Source: JAWKIW01 sp041394145 (GTDB taxonomy: Bacteria > Actinomycetota > Acidimicrobiia > Acidimicrobiales > Acidimicrobilacustridaceae). From it: a DNA stretch of 64,000 nucleotides. The number at the start of each line of letters is the position of its first letter. The stretch's first letter is position 1. The position numbers and the translations under genes were made by a program. The notes under the pieces were generated by a model. The model did no database searches and was not told the origin of the DNA. It saw only the letters and a program-made list of their open reading frames with translations. Positions 8,432-16,771 of this stretch are shown in pieces. The DNA lies in assembly GCA_041394145.1 (NCBI GenBank), contig JAWKIW010000021.1:26329-90328 (forward strand), written 5' to 3'.

Positions 8432-8437
8432 TAGACT
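8432..8437 (+). promoter_or_regulatory. TAGACT -10 box of the glmS transcript
   Basis: TAGACT at 8432-8437 in the 157-base gap predicts a leader of roughly 70 nt before the glmS ATG. I see no glmS ribozyme-like core here. The leader ends with GGCAGGTAGCGC in front of the ATG. Confidence 0.4.
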
Positions 8438-8513
8438 CACGCGCTTCCCCACCCGAATCGATCCCCGGCCCGGCCGTCCCGCCGACCGGAGCGACGACGC
8501 AGGCAGGTAGCGC

Positions 8514-11500
8514 ATGTGCGGGATCATCGCCATCGTTCGGCGCCGGAGCCGGCGGCCCGTGCCCACCTCGGCCACGGTGCTCGGTCCCGTCCAGACCGCG
8601 GTCGCGCGGCTGGGCGCGCTCGCCGATCCCGGCTCCACCAGCGCGACCGACCTGGCGACCGAGCTCGAGGGGATCGCCGTCGCCGTGGGCGACACCGACC
8701 GGCTGCTGCGCGGTGTCCCGGGGGTTCGGGCCCTGGTGGGCGACCGGGCACTGCTGGACGAGGTCGATCGCCTCGCCGGGGTGCTGGTCGCCGGCATCGA
8801 TCGGCTCGAGGCGCGCCTCGACGCCGGGGTCGACGGCTTCTCGCCGTCGGACCAGGAGTCCGTCAACGCCACGCTGGTGGCGCTCAAGGACGGCGTGTGG
8901 GCGATCGAGCGCGACCGAGTGCGCACGGCCCGGGCGGTGGACGATCTCGCCGGCCCCGACGCCGGACCGGCCGCGATCGAGGGGTTCCTCTCGGTGCAGC
9001 AGGCCCTCTCGGCGATCGACCGGCTCGAGGTGCGCGGTCGTGACTCGGCCGGCGTGCACCTGCTCGTGCGGGGTCACGGGCTCGACCTGAGCTCACCCGT
9101 CCTGGAGGCCGAGCTGGCCGCTCGAGCCGCCGACCCCTTGTTCACCAGCGACGCCGTGCGCACCCCCGAGGGCCACCTCGGCTTCGTGTACAAGGCGGCC
9201 GCTGAGATCGGCGAGCTCGGCGACAACACGGCGGCGCTGCGCGACTCGATCCGCGCGGATGGCCTGCTGCACCAGGCGCTGGCGGCCGACACCGCCGAGC
9301 TGCTCGTGCTCGGTCACACGCGGTGGGCGAGCGTCGGCATCATCTCCCAGCCCAACGCCCACCCCCTCAACTCCGACGAGCGGTCGCGCACCGACGGCGC
9401 CTATGTCACCGCCGTCCTCAACGGCGACGTCGACAACTTCGCCGACCTGAAGGCGACCGACGGGCTCGACATCGCGCCCGAGATCACCACCGACGCCAAG
9501 GTGATCCCCACCCTCACCTCCCGGGGCATGGCGGGTGGTGCCGACGTGGACGAGGCCTTTCGGGCGACGGTGAACCGGCTCGAGGGGTCCGTTGCCATCG
9601 CCGCGTCGGTCGCCGCCGATCCCGGTGATCTCCTGCTCGCCCTGCGGGGCAGCGGCCAAGCGCTGTACGTCGGGGTCGCCGAGGACCAGTACGTGGTGGC
9701 CAGCGAGCCCTACGGCGTCGTCGAGGAGACCGACCGCTACCTGCGCATGGACGGCGAGACGCCGGCCGATCCGGCGAACGCCACGGCCACCCGTGGCCAG
9801 GTCATCCGGCTCCACGGTGACCGTGCCGGCAGCACCGACGGCATCGAGCGGTGGTCCTACGACGGCACACCGCTGCCCGTGACCGCCGACGAGCTGTCGT
9901 CGGCGCAGATCACCACCCGCGACATCGACCGCGGCGAGTACCCGCACTACCTCCTCAAGGAGATCTCGGAGTCCCCGTCGTCGTTCCGAAAGACGCTTCG
10001 AGGCAAGCTCGTCGAGGTCGACGACCAGCTCGTGGTGCGCCTCGGCGACGATGCCCTCCCGCCCTCGGTGCGCGACGGCCTGCGCTCGGGACGGATCACC
10101 CGGGTGATCTCCATCGGCCAGGGGACGGCGGCGGTGGCGAGCCAGAGCCTGGCGGCTGCCCTCGGGCTCGCCGTGGCCGGCACTGGCGTCCAGGTCTCGG
10201 CCGTGCTGGCCACCGAGCTGTCCGGCTTCGCGCTCGACCGCGACATGTCCGACACCGTTGTCGTGGCGGTCAGCCAGTCGGGCACCACGACCGACACCAA
10301 CCGCACCGTCGACCTCGTGCGCAGCCGCGGCGCGTCGGTCATCGCCATCGTCAACCGGCGCAACAGCGATCTGACCGACAAGGCCGACGGCGTCCTGTAC
10401 ACGTCCGACGGACGCGACGTGGAGATGAGTGTGGCCTCGACCAAGGCCTTCTACTCCCAGATCGCGGCCGGGTTCCTGCTCGCCTACGCCATGGCCGACG
10501 AGATCGGCGCCGGCGGGGTGGTGGACCGCTCCGAGGTGCTCGCCGCGCTGCGGGACCTGCCCGATGCCATGGAGCGCACGATCGGCTGCCGTCCCGCTCT
10601 GGCCCAGGCTGCGGCGCGCTTCGCCCCGAGCCGGCGGTACTGGGCGATCGTGGGCAACGGGCTCAACCGGATCGCCGCCAACGAGGTGCGGATCAAGCTC
10701 AGCGAGCTCTGCTACAAGTCGATCGCCTGCGACGCCACCGAGGACAAGAAGCACATCGACCTGTCCTCGGAGCCCCTCATCCTGGTCTGCGCCGCCGGCC
10801 TGTCCGGATCCACCGCCGACGACGTCGCCAAGGAGGTCGCCATCTACCGGGCCCACAAGGCGGCGCCGATCGTCGTCGCCTCGGAGGGCGAGGAGCGGTT
10901 CTCCGCCGCCCTGCAGGTCGTGTTCGTCCCAGCCACCCACCCGTCGCTGGCCTTCGTGCTCTCCGCCATGGCCGGGCACCTCTTCGGCTACGAGGCAGCC
11001 CTCGCCATCGACGCGCAGGCCCGGCCGCTGCGCGAAGCCCGTGCCGCCATCGAATCGGTGGTGTCGGGCGGCCACGACGCCACCGGGCCGGGTGCCGTCG
11101 ACGACGTGCTCGCCCGGCTGCACACGGACCTCACGCCCATCGCCGGCCGGTTCTTCGACGGCCTGCGCGCCGGCGACTACGACGGTCACCTGGAGGCGTC
11201 GTCGGCCGTTCGCCTCGCCTCGCTGCTGCGCTACGCCCTGGGCATCACCCCGCTCGAGACCTACCAGGTGGAGTACGGGCGCGTCGGCACCCCCAGCGTG
11301 GTGGTGGAGGACCTCACCGCCGCCCTCACGCGGGCCATCGAGGAGCTGACCCGGCCCGTCGACGCCATCAAGCACCAGGCCAAGACGGTGACGGTGGGGA
11401 TCTCCCGGTCGGACGAGACGCTGCTGCAGGCCGCCCTCGTGCAGGAGGTCCTCGCGGCCGGAGCAGCCCGCGATCGCCTCTCGTACGGGTCGCTGCGCAC

Positions 11501-11987
11501 CCTCGCCGTGCTCGACCCCCTCGTCGGCGAGGTGCTCGGCTACACGAGGTACCGGATCGAGGGCCGGCTCGACGGCGACGACGATGCACCGACCGCCGTC
11601 GTGGTCGACCGCGGCGGCATCGGCCGGGAGCTGCGCAGCCGCACCGAGGACAACCCGGTGCTGCGAGGCACGAAGCACCGGGTGGCCAGCGAGCGGCAGG
11701 TCGTGCTCGCCAAGGGTCGCAGCGACGGCCGCACGGTCCTGCTCGTCCCGGAGGTGAAGGACAGCCAGCCCACGGGGTTGACGCTGCTGCACGTGACGCT
11801 GCGCGACGACCTCTCGCTGCCGGCGCTGCGAACGGTGCTGCAGGGCTACCGCGACCGCTACCAGGCCCTCAAGGACCAGGTCACCGAGACCGAGCCGACC
11901 TTCCGCGACGACGTGCTGGTCACCATCCCCATCGTCGAGCTCATGACCGCGCCGATCTACGACCTCGCCGAGCACTGGCGGTCGTGA
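8514..11987 (+). CDS. glmS: Giant GlmS-like glutamine-fructose-6-phosphate aminotransferase
   Basis: Predicted to make glucosamine-6-phosphate from fructose-6-phosphate and glutamine. At 1157 residues it is nearly twice the usual ~610. The glutaminase half keeps the nucleophile C2 (MCGII), RLEVRGRDSAG (170-180), GHTRWAS (R270, W271), NGDVDN (303-308) and the TDAKV aspartate. About 145 extra helical residues lie between C2 and the RGRDSAG motif, and about 45 more before GHTRWAS. Two SIS domains follow: about 527-655 (VSQSGTTTDT, MSVASTKAF) and about 705-850 (KLSELCYKS, KKHIDL with H747). The position of the E. coli isomerase lysine 603 appears to be glutamate. Residues from about 866 form a 290-residue C-terminal region I do not recognise. 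The glmM-glmS-acpS context supports the assignment, but the altered isomerase end is a reason for caution. Confidence 0.78.
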   Translation: MCGIIAIVRRRSRRPVPTSATVLGPVQTAVARLGALADPGSTSATDLATELEGIAVAVGDTDRLLRGVPGVRALVGDRALLDEVDRLAGVLVAGIDRLEARLDAGVDGFSPSDQESVNATLVALKDGVWAIERDRVRTARAVDDLAGPDAGPAAIEGFLSVQQALSAIDRLEVRGRDSAGVHLLVRGHGLDLSSPVLEAELAARAADPLFTSDAVRTPEGHLGFVYKAAAEIGELGDNTAALRDSIRADGLLHQALAADTAELLVLGHTRWASVGIISQPNAHPLNSDERSRTDGAYVTAVLNGDVDNFADLKATDGLDIAPEITTDAKVIPTLTSRGMAGGADVDEAFRATVNRLEGSVAIAASVAADPGDLLLALRGSGQALYVGVAEDQYVVASEPYGVVEETDRYLRMDGETPADPANATATRGQVIRLHGDRAGSTDGIERWSYDGTPLPVTADELSSAQITTRDIDRGEYPHYLLKEISESPSSFRKTLRGKLVEVDDQLVVRLGDDALPPSVRDGLRSGRITRVISIGQGTAAVASQSLAAALGLAVAGTGVQVSAVLATELSGFALDRDMSDTVVVAVSQSGTTTDTNRTVDLVRSRGASVIAIVNRRNSDLTDKADGVLYTSDGRDVEMSVASTKAFYSQIAAGFLLAYAMADEIGAGGVVDRSEVLAALRDLPDAMERTIGCRPALAQAAARFAPSRRYWAIVGNGLNRIAANEVRIKLSELCYKSIACDATEDKKHIDLSSEPLILVCAAGLSGSTADDVAKEVAIYRAHKAAPIVVASEGEERFSAALQVVFVPATHPSLAFVLSAMAGHLFGYEAALAIDAQARPLREARAAIESVVSGGHDATGPGAVDDVLARLHTDLTPIAGRFFDGLRAGDYDGHLEASSAVRLASLLRYALGITPLETYQVEYGRVGTPSVVVEDLTAALTRAIEELTRPVDAIKHQAKTVTVGISRSDETLLQAALVQEVLAAGAARDRLSYGSLRTLAVLDPLVGEVLGYTRYRIEGRLDGDDDAPTAVVVDRGGIGRELRSRTEDNPVLRGTKHRVASERQVVLAKGRSDGRTVLLVPEVKDSQPTGLTLLHVTLRDDLSLPALRTVLQGYRDRYQALKDQVTETEPTFRDDVLVTIPIVELMTAPIYDLAEHWRS

Positions 11988-11994
11988 TCTCGCG

Positions 11995-12492
11995 GTGAGC
12001 GACCCGGTCGGCGAGGCGCGTGCCGCCCTCGGAGGGGCGGTGTCGGCCGCCCTCGACGGGGTGGCCGCCGTGGTCGGCATCGGGGTCGACGCCGTCGACG
12101 TGGGTCGGATGGCCGCCGTCCTCGATCGGTCGCCCGGCTTCACCGCACGGGTCTTCAGCGACGCCGAACGGGCCTACGCCGATCGACGAGCCGATCCGAG
12201 CGAGCGCTACGCAGCGCGGTTCGCTGCCAAGGAAGCGGCGCTGAAGGCCATGGGCGTCGGGCTCTGGTCGTGCCCGCTTCGTGACATCGAGGTGGTGCGG
12301 GCGGAGTCGGGCGCACCGGCGTTGGCGCTGCACGGCGCGGCGGCGCAGCTGGCGCACGACCGCGGCATCGTGCGCTGGGTGCTGACGCTCACCCACACCG
12401 ATGTCCTCGCGCTCGCGGTCGCGGTCGCCTTCCGCGCCGTCGGCGCGGCGGAGCCGCCCGTCGTCTCCGGGCGTGGCACGCTGTCGCCGTGA
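11995..12492 (+). CDS. acpS: Holo-[acyl-carrier-protein] synthase
   Basis: Transfers 4'-phosphopantetheine from CoA to acyl carrier protein. The 165-residue protein has the family signatures GIGVDAVDVGRM (metal-binding aspartate) and RYAARFAAKEAALKAMG. It carries an N-terminal extension of about 27 residues when read from GTG 11995. It starts 7 bases after glmS and overlaps nnr by 4 bases (GTGA), so glmS-acpS-nnr look co-translated. A later internal start would remove the extension, but no better ribosome binding site is seen. Confidence 0.9.
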   Translation: MSDPVGEARAALGGAVSAALDGVAAVVGIGVDAVDVGRMAAVLDRSPGFTARVFSDAERAYADRRADPSERYAARFAAKEAALKAMGVGLWSCPLRDIEVVRAESGAPALALHGAAAQLAHDRGIVRWVLTLTHTDVLALAVAVAFRAVGAAEPPVVSGRGTLSP

Positions 12493-13871
12493 TCCCCGTC
12501 GTCACCCCGGCCGAGATGGGCGAGGTCGACCGTGCCGCGCCCGAGCCGGTGGAGGTCCTGATCGGCCGAGCCGGGGCGGCCGTGGCGCGGGCCGCGCTCG
12601 ACCTGCTCGGTGGTGGCTACGGGCGGCGGGTCGTGGTGGTGGCCGGCAAGGGCAACAACGGCAACGACGGTCGCGAGGCGGCCCGTCGCCTGCGGTCCCG
12701 TGGGGTCCGGGTGGAGGTCTTCGACGTCGCCGACGCTCCCGATCCGCTCCCACCGTGCGACCTCGTGATCGATGCCGCCTTCGGCACCGGGTTCCGTGGC
12801 AGCTACCGCGCCGCCCGCCCCGAGCCCGGCACGCCCGTGCTCGCCTGCGACATCCCGTCGGGGGTCGATGGTCTCACGGGTGCGTGCGCCGAGCGGGTGC
12901 TCTCCGCCGAGCGGACGGTCACCTTCGCGGCGTTGAAGCCGGGTCTGCTGCTCGAGCCCGGCGCCGCCCGCGCCGGTCGAGTCGAGGTCGCCGACATCGG
13001 GCTCGATGCGTCGGTGATCCCGGGACAGGGTCCGGCCCGCACCCACCTGGTGACGGCGGCCGACGTCGCGGCCTGGCTGCCGTCACGTCCCGCGGAGACC
13101 CACAAGTGGAAGACGGCGCTGTGGGTCGTGGGCGGCAGCCCCGGACTCGAGGGCGCCGCCGTCCTGGCCACCACGGCCGCGGTGCGCACCGGTGCCGGCT
13201 ACGTGCGATGGAGCTCGCCGGGGGCGACGCCGTCGCTGCTGAAGCCGACCGAGGTGGTCGGCACCGATCTGCCGGCGACGGGCTGGGCCGAGGCCGTGCT
13301 CGGTGAGGCTGGTCGCTTCCGGGCCATCGGCGTGGGGAACGGCCTCGGCCTCGATGACGCCCACCGGACCGAGGTGCGCCGCCTGGTCTCGTCGTCGCCC
13401 GTGCCCACGGTCGTCGACGCCGATGCCCTCACGCTGCTCGGCACGGAGGCGGCGTCGGTGTGCGGACCGACGACCGTCGTGACCCCCCACGACGGCGAGT
13501 TCGCCCGCTTGGCCGGTGCACCCCCGGGTCCCGACCGGATCGCCGCTGCTCGTGACCTCGCCGGCCGCCTCGGGTGCGTCGTCCTGCTGAAGGGCTCGCT
13601 CACCACCGTCGCCGGCCCCGGAGGCGACGTCCTGCTGTCGAACACCGGCGACGCCCGCCTGGCCACGCTGGGCACCGGCGACGTGCTGGCGGGCATGATC
13701 GGCGCCCTGCTCGCCCTGGGGCTCTCTCCGTTGCGGGCGGCGGCCGCCGGGGCGTTCCTGCACGGTCGGGCCGGCGCCCTAGGCTGGTCCCACGGCCTCG
13801 TCGCCACCGACCTGCCCGAGCTGGTGCCTGCCGTCCTCGACGGCCTCGAGCCCTCGCTCGACGCCGGCTGA
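12489..13871 (+). CDS. nnr: Bifunctional NAD(P)H-hydrate epimerase / dehydratase
   Basis: Repairs hydrated NAD(P)H. The N-terminal YjeF_N domain (about 1-205) epimerises NAD(P)HX and has VVAGKGNNGNDGREAARRL and the DIPSGVDG loop. The C-terminal ribokinase-like domain (about 210-460) dehydrates S-NAD(P)HX with ADP or ATP and has LLKGSLTTVAGP and GTGDVLAGMIGALLALG. The 460-residue length is a little short of many fused enzymes (~500). Start GTG 12489 overlaps the acpS stop. Confidence 0.93.
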   Translation: MIPVVTPAEMGEVDRAAPEPVEVLIGRAGAAVARAALDLLGGGYGRRVVVVAGKGNNGNDGREAARRLRSRGVRVEVFDVADAPDPLPPCDLVIDAAFGTGFRGSYRAARPEPGTPVLACDIPSGVDGLTGACAERVLSAERTVTFAALKPGLLLEPGAARAGRVEVADIGLDASVIPGQGPARTHLVTAADVAAWLPSRPAETHKWKTALWVVGGSPGLEGAAVLATTAAVRTGAGYVRWSSPGATPSLLKPTEVVGTDLPATGWAEAVLGEAGRFRAIGVGNGLGLDDAHRTEVRRLVSSSPVPTVVDADALTLLGTEAASVCGPTTVVTPHDGEFARLAGAPPGPDRIAAARDLAGRLGCVVLLKGSLTTVAGPGGDVLLSNTGDARLATLGTGDVLAGMIGALLALGLSPLRAAAAGAFLHGRAGALGWSHGLVATDLPELVPAVLDGLEPSLDAG

Positions 13872-13907
13872 GCGTCGCCGGCCGTCCCGATCGACCAGGA
13901 GCCCGCC

Positions 13908-14381
13908 ATGCCCCGCACCACGCCGGTCCGCGATGTCATGACCACCGACGTGTTGAGCTTCACACCCGACCAGCGGGTCGACGATGCGATGCAAGCCCTC
14001 GTCGATCGCGGCGTCGATGCCGGACCGGTCGTCGACGACACCGGGGCGGTCGTCGGGATGCTGTCGACCAGCGACCTCATCGTCCGTGAGACGCGGGTGC
14101 ACTTCCCGACGGTCGTGAACTTCCTCGGCGTCAACGTCGAGCTGCCGTCGAGCGATCGCGACTTCGACGACGAGATCTCCAAGGCGCTCGGTGCGTCGGT
14201 GGGTGAGGTGATGCAGGCCAAGCACCTGACCACCATCGGTCCCGACGCGACCCTCGAGGACGCCGCCACCTTGCTGCACCACAAGGACGTGTCCCGCCTG
14301 CCGGTCGTCGACGACGACGGAAGCCTCGTCGGCATCGTCGCGCGCGGCGACATCGTCCGGGCCCTGCTGTCGGAGCAGTAG
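13908..14381 (+). CDS. CBS-domain protein
   Basis: The 157-residue product consists of two CBS motifs: about 8-65 (VRDVMTTDVLSFTPDQRVDD) and about 95-155 (VGEVMQAKHLTTIGPDATLE, LPVVDDDGSLVGIVARGDIV). Between them lies an insert (VNFLGVNVELPSSDRDFDDE) found in actinobacterial stand-alone CBS proteins. Such pairs usually bind adenine nucleotides and regulate a partner, which cannot be told from sequence. The ATG at 13908 follows an AGGAG at 13899-13903. alr begins 7 bases after the stop, suggesting co-transcription. Confidence 0.88.
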   Translation: MPRTTPVRDVMTTDVLSFTPDQRVDDAMQALVDRGVDAGPVVDDTGAVVGMLSTSDLIVRETRVHFPTVVNFLGVNVELPSSDRDFDDEISKALGASVGEVMQAKHLTTIGPDATLEDAATLLHHKDVSRLPVVDDDGSLVGIVARGDIVRALLSEQ

Positions 14382-14388
14382 CACCCGC

Positions 14389-15495
14389 ATGCGAGCGGCG
14401 CGGGCCGACGTCGACCTCGGGGCGATCCGGCACAACGTCGCGCGGCTGCGAGAGCTCGTCGCGCCCGCGGACGTGTGCGCCGTCGTCAAGGCCGACGGCT
14501 ACGGCCATGGCGCCATCGCGGTCGCCGAGGCGGCGCTGGGAGCCGGGGCCTCCTCCCTGGCCGTGGCCCTGGTCGAGGAGGGGGCCGTCCTGCGCAAGGC
14601 GGGCATCGACGCGCCGATCCTGCTGCTGTCCGAGCCTCGCCTCGACGACATCGAGATCGCCGTGCACTACGACCTGCAGCTGACGCTGTACACGCCAGAG
14701 GGGATCGAACGGGCCGCCGACGCTGCGGTCGCCCAGGACGCGGTGGCGCCCGTGCACCTCAAGGTGAACACCGGCATGAACCGGGTGGGCGCCTCGCCCG
14801 ACGATGTCCCGGCGCTCGCCAAGGCGATCGCCGCCCAACCCGGCCTCGAGCTCGATGCGCTGTGGACGCACTGCGCCGTCGCCGACGAGCCGGGCCACCC
14901 CTTCACCGACGAGCAGCTCGACCGCTTCGAGGCCGTGGCGGCCGCCCTCGAGGCTGCCGGCCTGCGCCCGCGTCGGCTGCACGCGGCCAACTCGGCGGCG
15001 GCCATCGAGCACCCCCGCAGCCGCTTCGACCTGGTGCGGTGCGGCATCGCCGTGTACGGCATCGCGCCCTCGCCGGCCTTGGCCGACCGCCTCGACCTGC
15101 GGCCGGCCCTCAGCCTGCGGGCCGAGGTGTCGATGGTGAAGCGGGTCCGGGTCGGCGAGGGGATCTCGTACGGGCTCCGTCACGAGTTCTCTCGGGACAC
15201 CAACGTCGCCACCGTCCCGATCGGCTACGCCGACGGGGTGCCGCGGCGCCTGTCGTCCGTCGGTGGTGTCGTGCTGGTGGGCGGCCGACGCCGCCCGATC
15301 GTCGGCGTCGTCACCATGGACCAGCTGATGGTCGACGTGGGAGACGACGACGTCCGTCCCGGCGACGAGGTGGTGCTGCTCGGTGAGCAGGGCGGCGAGC
15401 GCATCACGGCCGAGGACTGGGCCCTCCCGTTGGGCACGATCGCCTACGAGATCGTGTGCGGCATCGGCCCGCGGGTGCCCCGCGTCTATCGGTGA
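14389..15495 (+). CDS. alr: Alanine racemase
   Basis: PLP-dependent conversion of L-alanine to D-alanine for peptidoglycan. The 368-residue protein has the PLP lysine K34 in VVKADGYGHGA, the second catalytic base Y261 in GISYGLRHEF, and IGYADGVPRRLS and VTMDQLMVDVG. Length is normal. The usual actinobacterial order nnr-alr-tsaE-tsaB is interrupted here by five other genes. Confidence 0.96.
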   Translation: MRAARADVDLGAIRHNVARLRELVAPADVCAVVKADGYGHGAIAVAEAALGAGASSLAVALVEEGAVLRKAGIDAPILLLSEPRLDDIEIAVHYDLQLTLYTPEGIERAADAAVAQDAVAPVHLKVNTGMNRVGASPDDVPALAKAIAAQPGLELDALWTHCAVADEPGHPFTDEQLDRFEAVAAALEAAGLRPRRLHAANSAAAIEHPRSRFDLVRCGIAVYGIAPSPALADRLDLRPALSLRAEVSMVKRVRVGEGISYGLRHEFSRDTNVATVPIGYADGVPRRLSSVGGVVLVGGRRRPIVGVVTMDQLMVDVGDDDVRPGDEVVLLGEQGGERITAEDWALPLGTIAYEIVCGIGPRVPRVYR

Positions 15496-15549
15496 GCGGC
15501 CCGACCCGGTCATCCCGCTCGGTTCGGCTCGTCCGGGCGGAGGGCGACG

Positions 15550-16731
15550 TTGGCGGCTGACCGCTGCTCGGTGCTGCTCGTGAACCCGTGGCACGGCGGG
15601 AGCCACCGGGCCTGGGCCGAGGGGTGGGCCCGCCACAGCCGTCACGAGGTCCACCTGGTGACCCACGAGGATCGGTATTGGCGCTGGCGGCTGCGCGGCG
15701 CCTCCGTGACCCTCGCCGAGGCGGCCCGCGCCGTGGTCGACGAGCACGGCCCCCCCGACGTGGTGCTGGGGACCGACCTCGTCGATCTCGCCGCCTTCCT
15801 CGGCGTGTCCCGTCGGTTCCTCGGCGCCCCGGCGGTCGCGCTGTACCTGCACGAGAGCCAGCTGGTGCGGCCGTCCGGCGAGGCCCCCGCTGCGGCGCGC
15901 CGGCGGCGGTCCAGCGCGCCCCGGGCGGAGGCCGACGCCGAGTCGGTGCTCGCCAACTGGCGCTCGATGGTGGTGGCCGACGCCGTGCTCGTGAACTCCC
16001 GACACCACCTCGACGAGCTGGCCGGCGCGCTGCCGCAGTTCCTCGACGGGGCGCCCGACCACACCCACCGTGATCTCGTCGATCGGGTGCTGGCGCGGTG
16101 CTCGGTGCTCCCGGTCGGTTGTGAGCTGGTCGGCCTCCTCGGCGCCGCGCGGCGGTCGACGGCACCGCCTGCGGGCCGGGCCCCACCGCTGATCGTGTGG
16201 AACCAGCGCTGGGACCACGACAAGGATCCGGCGTCCTTCTTGCGCATCCTCCGACGGCTGGCCGACGAGGGAGCCGAGTTCCGCGTCGCGCTCGCCGGTG
16301 AGAACCGACGCGCCGACCCCCGGGAGTTCACCGAGGCGATCGACGCGCTCGGGTCCCGGATCGTCCACGTCGGGTTCCTGCCGACCGACGGGTACCACGA
16401 CCTGCTGCTGCGCAGCGACGTGGTGGTGTCGACGGCGCGCCACGAGTTCTTCGGTGTGGCCGTCGTCGAGGCGATGGCTGCGGGGTGCATCCCGGTGCTG
16501 CCCGCCCGGCTCAGCTATCCGGAGGTCGTCCCGCCCGCGTGGCACGAGGCGGTGCTGTACCGGCGCAGGCCCAAGGCGCACCTCGCCGAGGTGCTCGCCG
16601 ACCTCCCGGCGGCTCGAGCCCGCGTGGCCGGCCTGCGCGATGCCATGGCCCGGCACTCGTGGGAAGAGGTGGCGCCCCGCTACGACGAGGTCATCGCGGG
16701 TCTGGCCGCCGAGTACGGTCCGCGTCGATGA
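15550..16731 (+). CDS. DUF3524 / QTMAN-type glycosyltransferase
   Basis: The N-terminus (VLLVNPWHGGSHRAWAEGW, HEDRYWRWRLRGASVTLAE) and the centre (IVWNQRWDHDKDPASFLRIL) match the DUF3524/GTDC1 family. Its animal member mannosylates queuosine in tRNA(Asp). The C-terminal half is a GT-B donor domain (VGFLPTDGYHDLLLRSDVVV, STARHEFFGVAVVEAMAAG with the E-x7-E-type pattern). A TTG start at 15550 is supported by GGAGGG at 15539-15544. Modification of Q-tRNA is the best-known role of the family, but a bacterial substrate is an inference. Position 54 bases after alr suggests read-through. Confidence 0.72.
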   Translation: MAADRCSVLLVNPWHGGSHRAWAEGWARHSRHEVHLVTHEDRYWRWRLRGASVTLAEAARAVVDEHGPPDVVLGTDLVDLAAFLGVSRRFLGAPAVALYLHESQLVRPSGEAPAAARRRRSSAPRAEADAESVLANWRSMVVADAVLVNSRHHLDELAGALPQFLDGAPDHTHRDLVDRVLARCSVLPVGCELVGLLGAARRSTAPPAGRAPPLIVWNQRWDHDKDPASFLRILRRLADEGAEFRVALAGENRRADPREFTEAIDALGSRIVHVGFLPTDGYHDLLLRSDVVVSTARHEFFGVAVVEAMAAGCIPVLPARLSYPEVVPPAWHEAVLYRRRPKAHLAEVLADLPAARARVAGLRDAMARHSWEEVAPRYDEVIAGLAAEYGPRR

Positions 16732-16771
16732 CGGGATCGGGCCGGTCCGGTCCGGCGCAGGGAGGTCGATG

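Noticed and set aside
8357..8513. glmS ribozyme or other riboswitch in the leader before glmS
   Set aside because: No conserved ribozyme core or pseudoknot could be recognised. Only a promoter-like TAGACT and a short leader are visible.
9093..12143. A 1016-codon minus-strand frame opposite the giant glmS
   Set aside because: Antisense shadow with no recognisable motif. The plus strand has complete glutaminase and SIS motifs.
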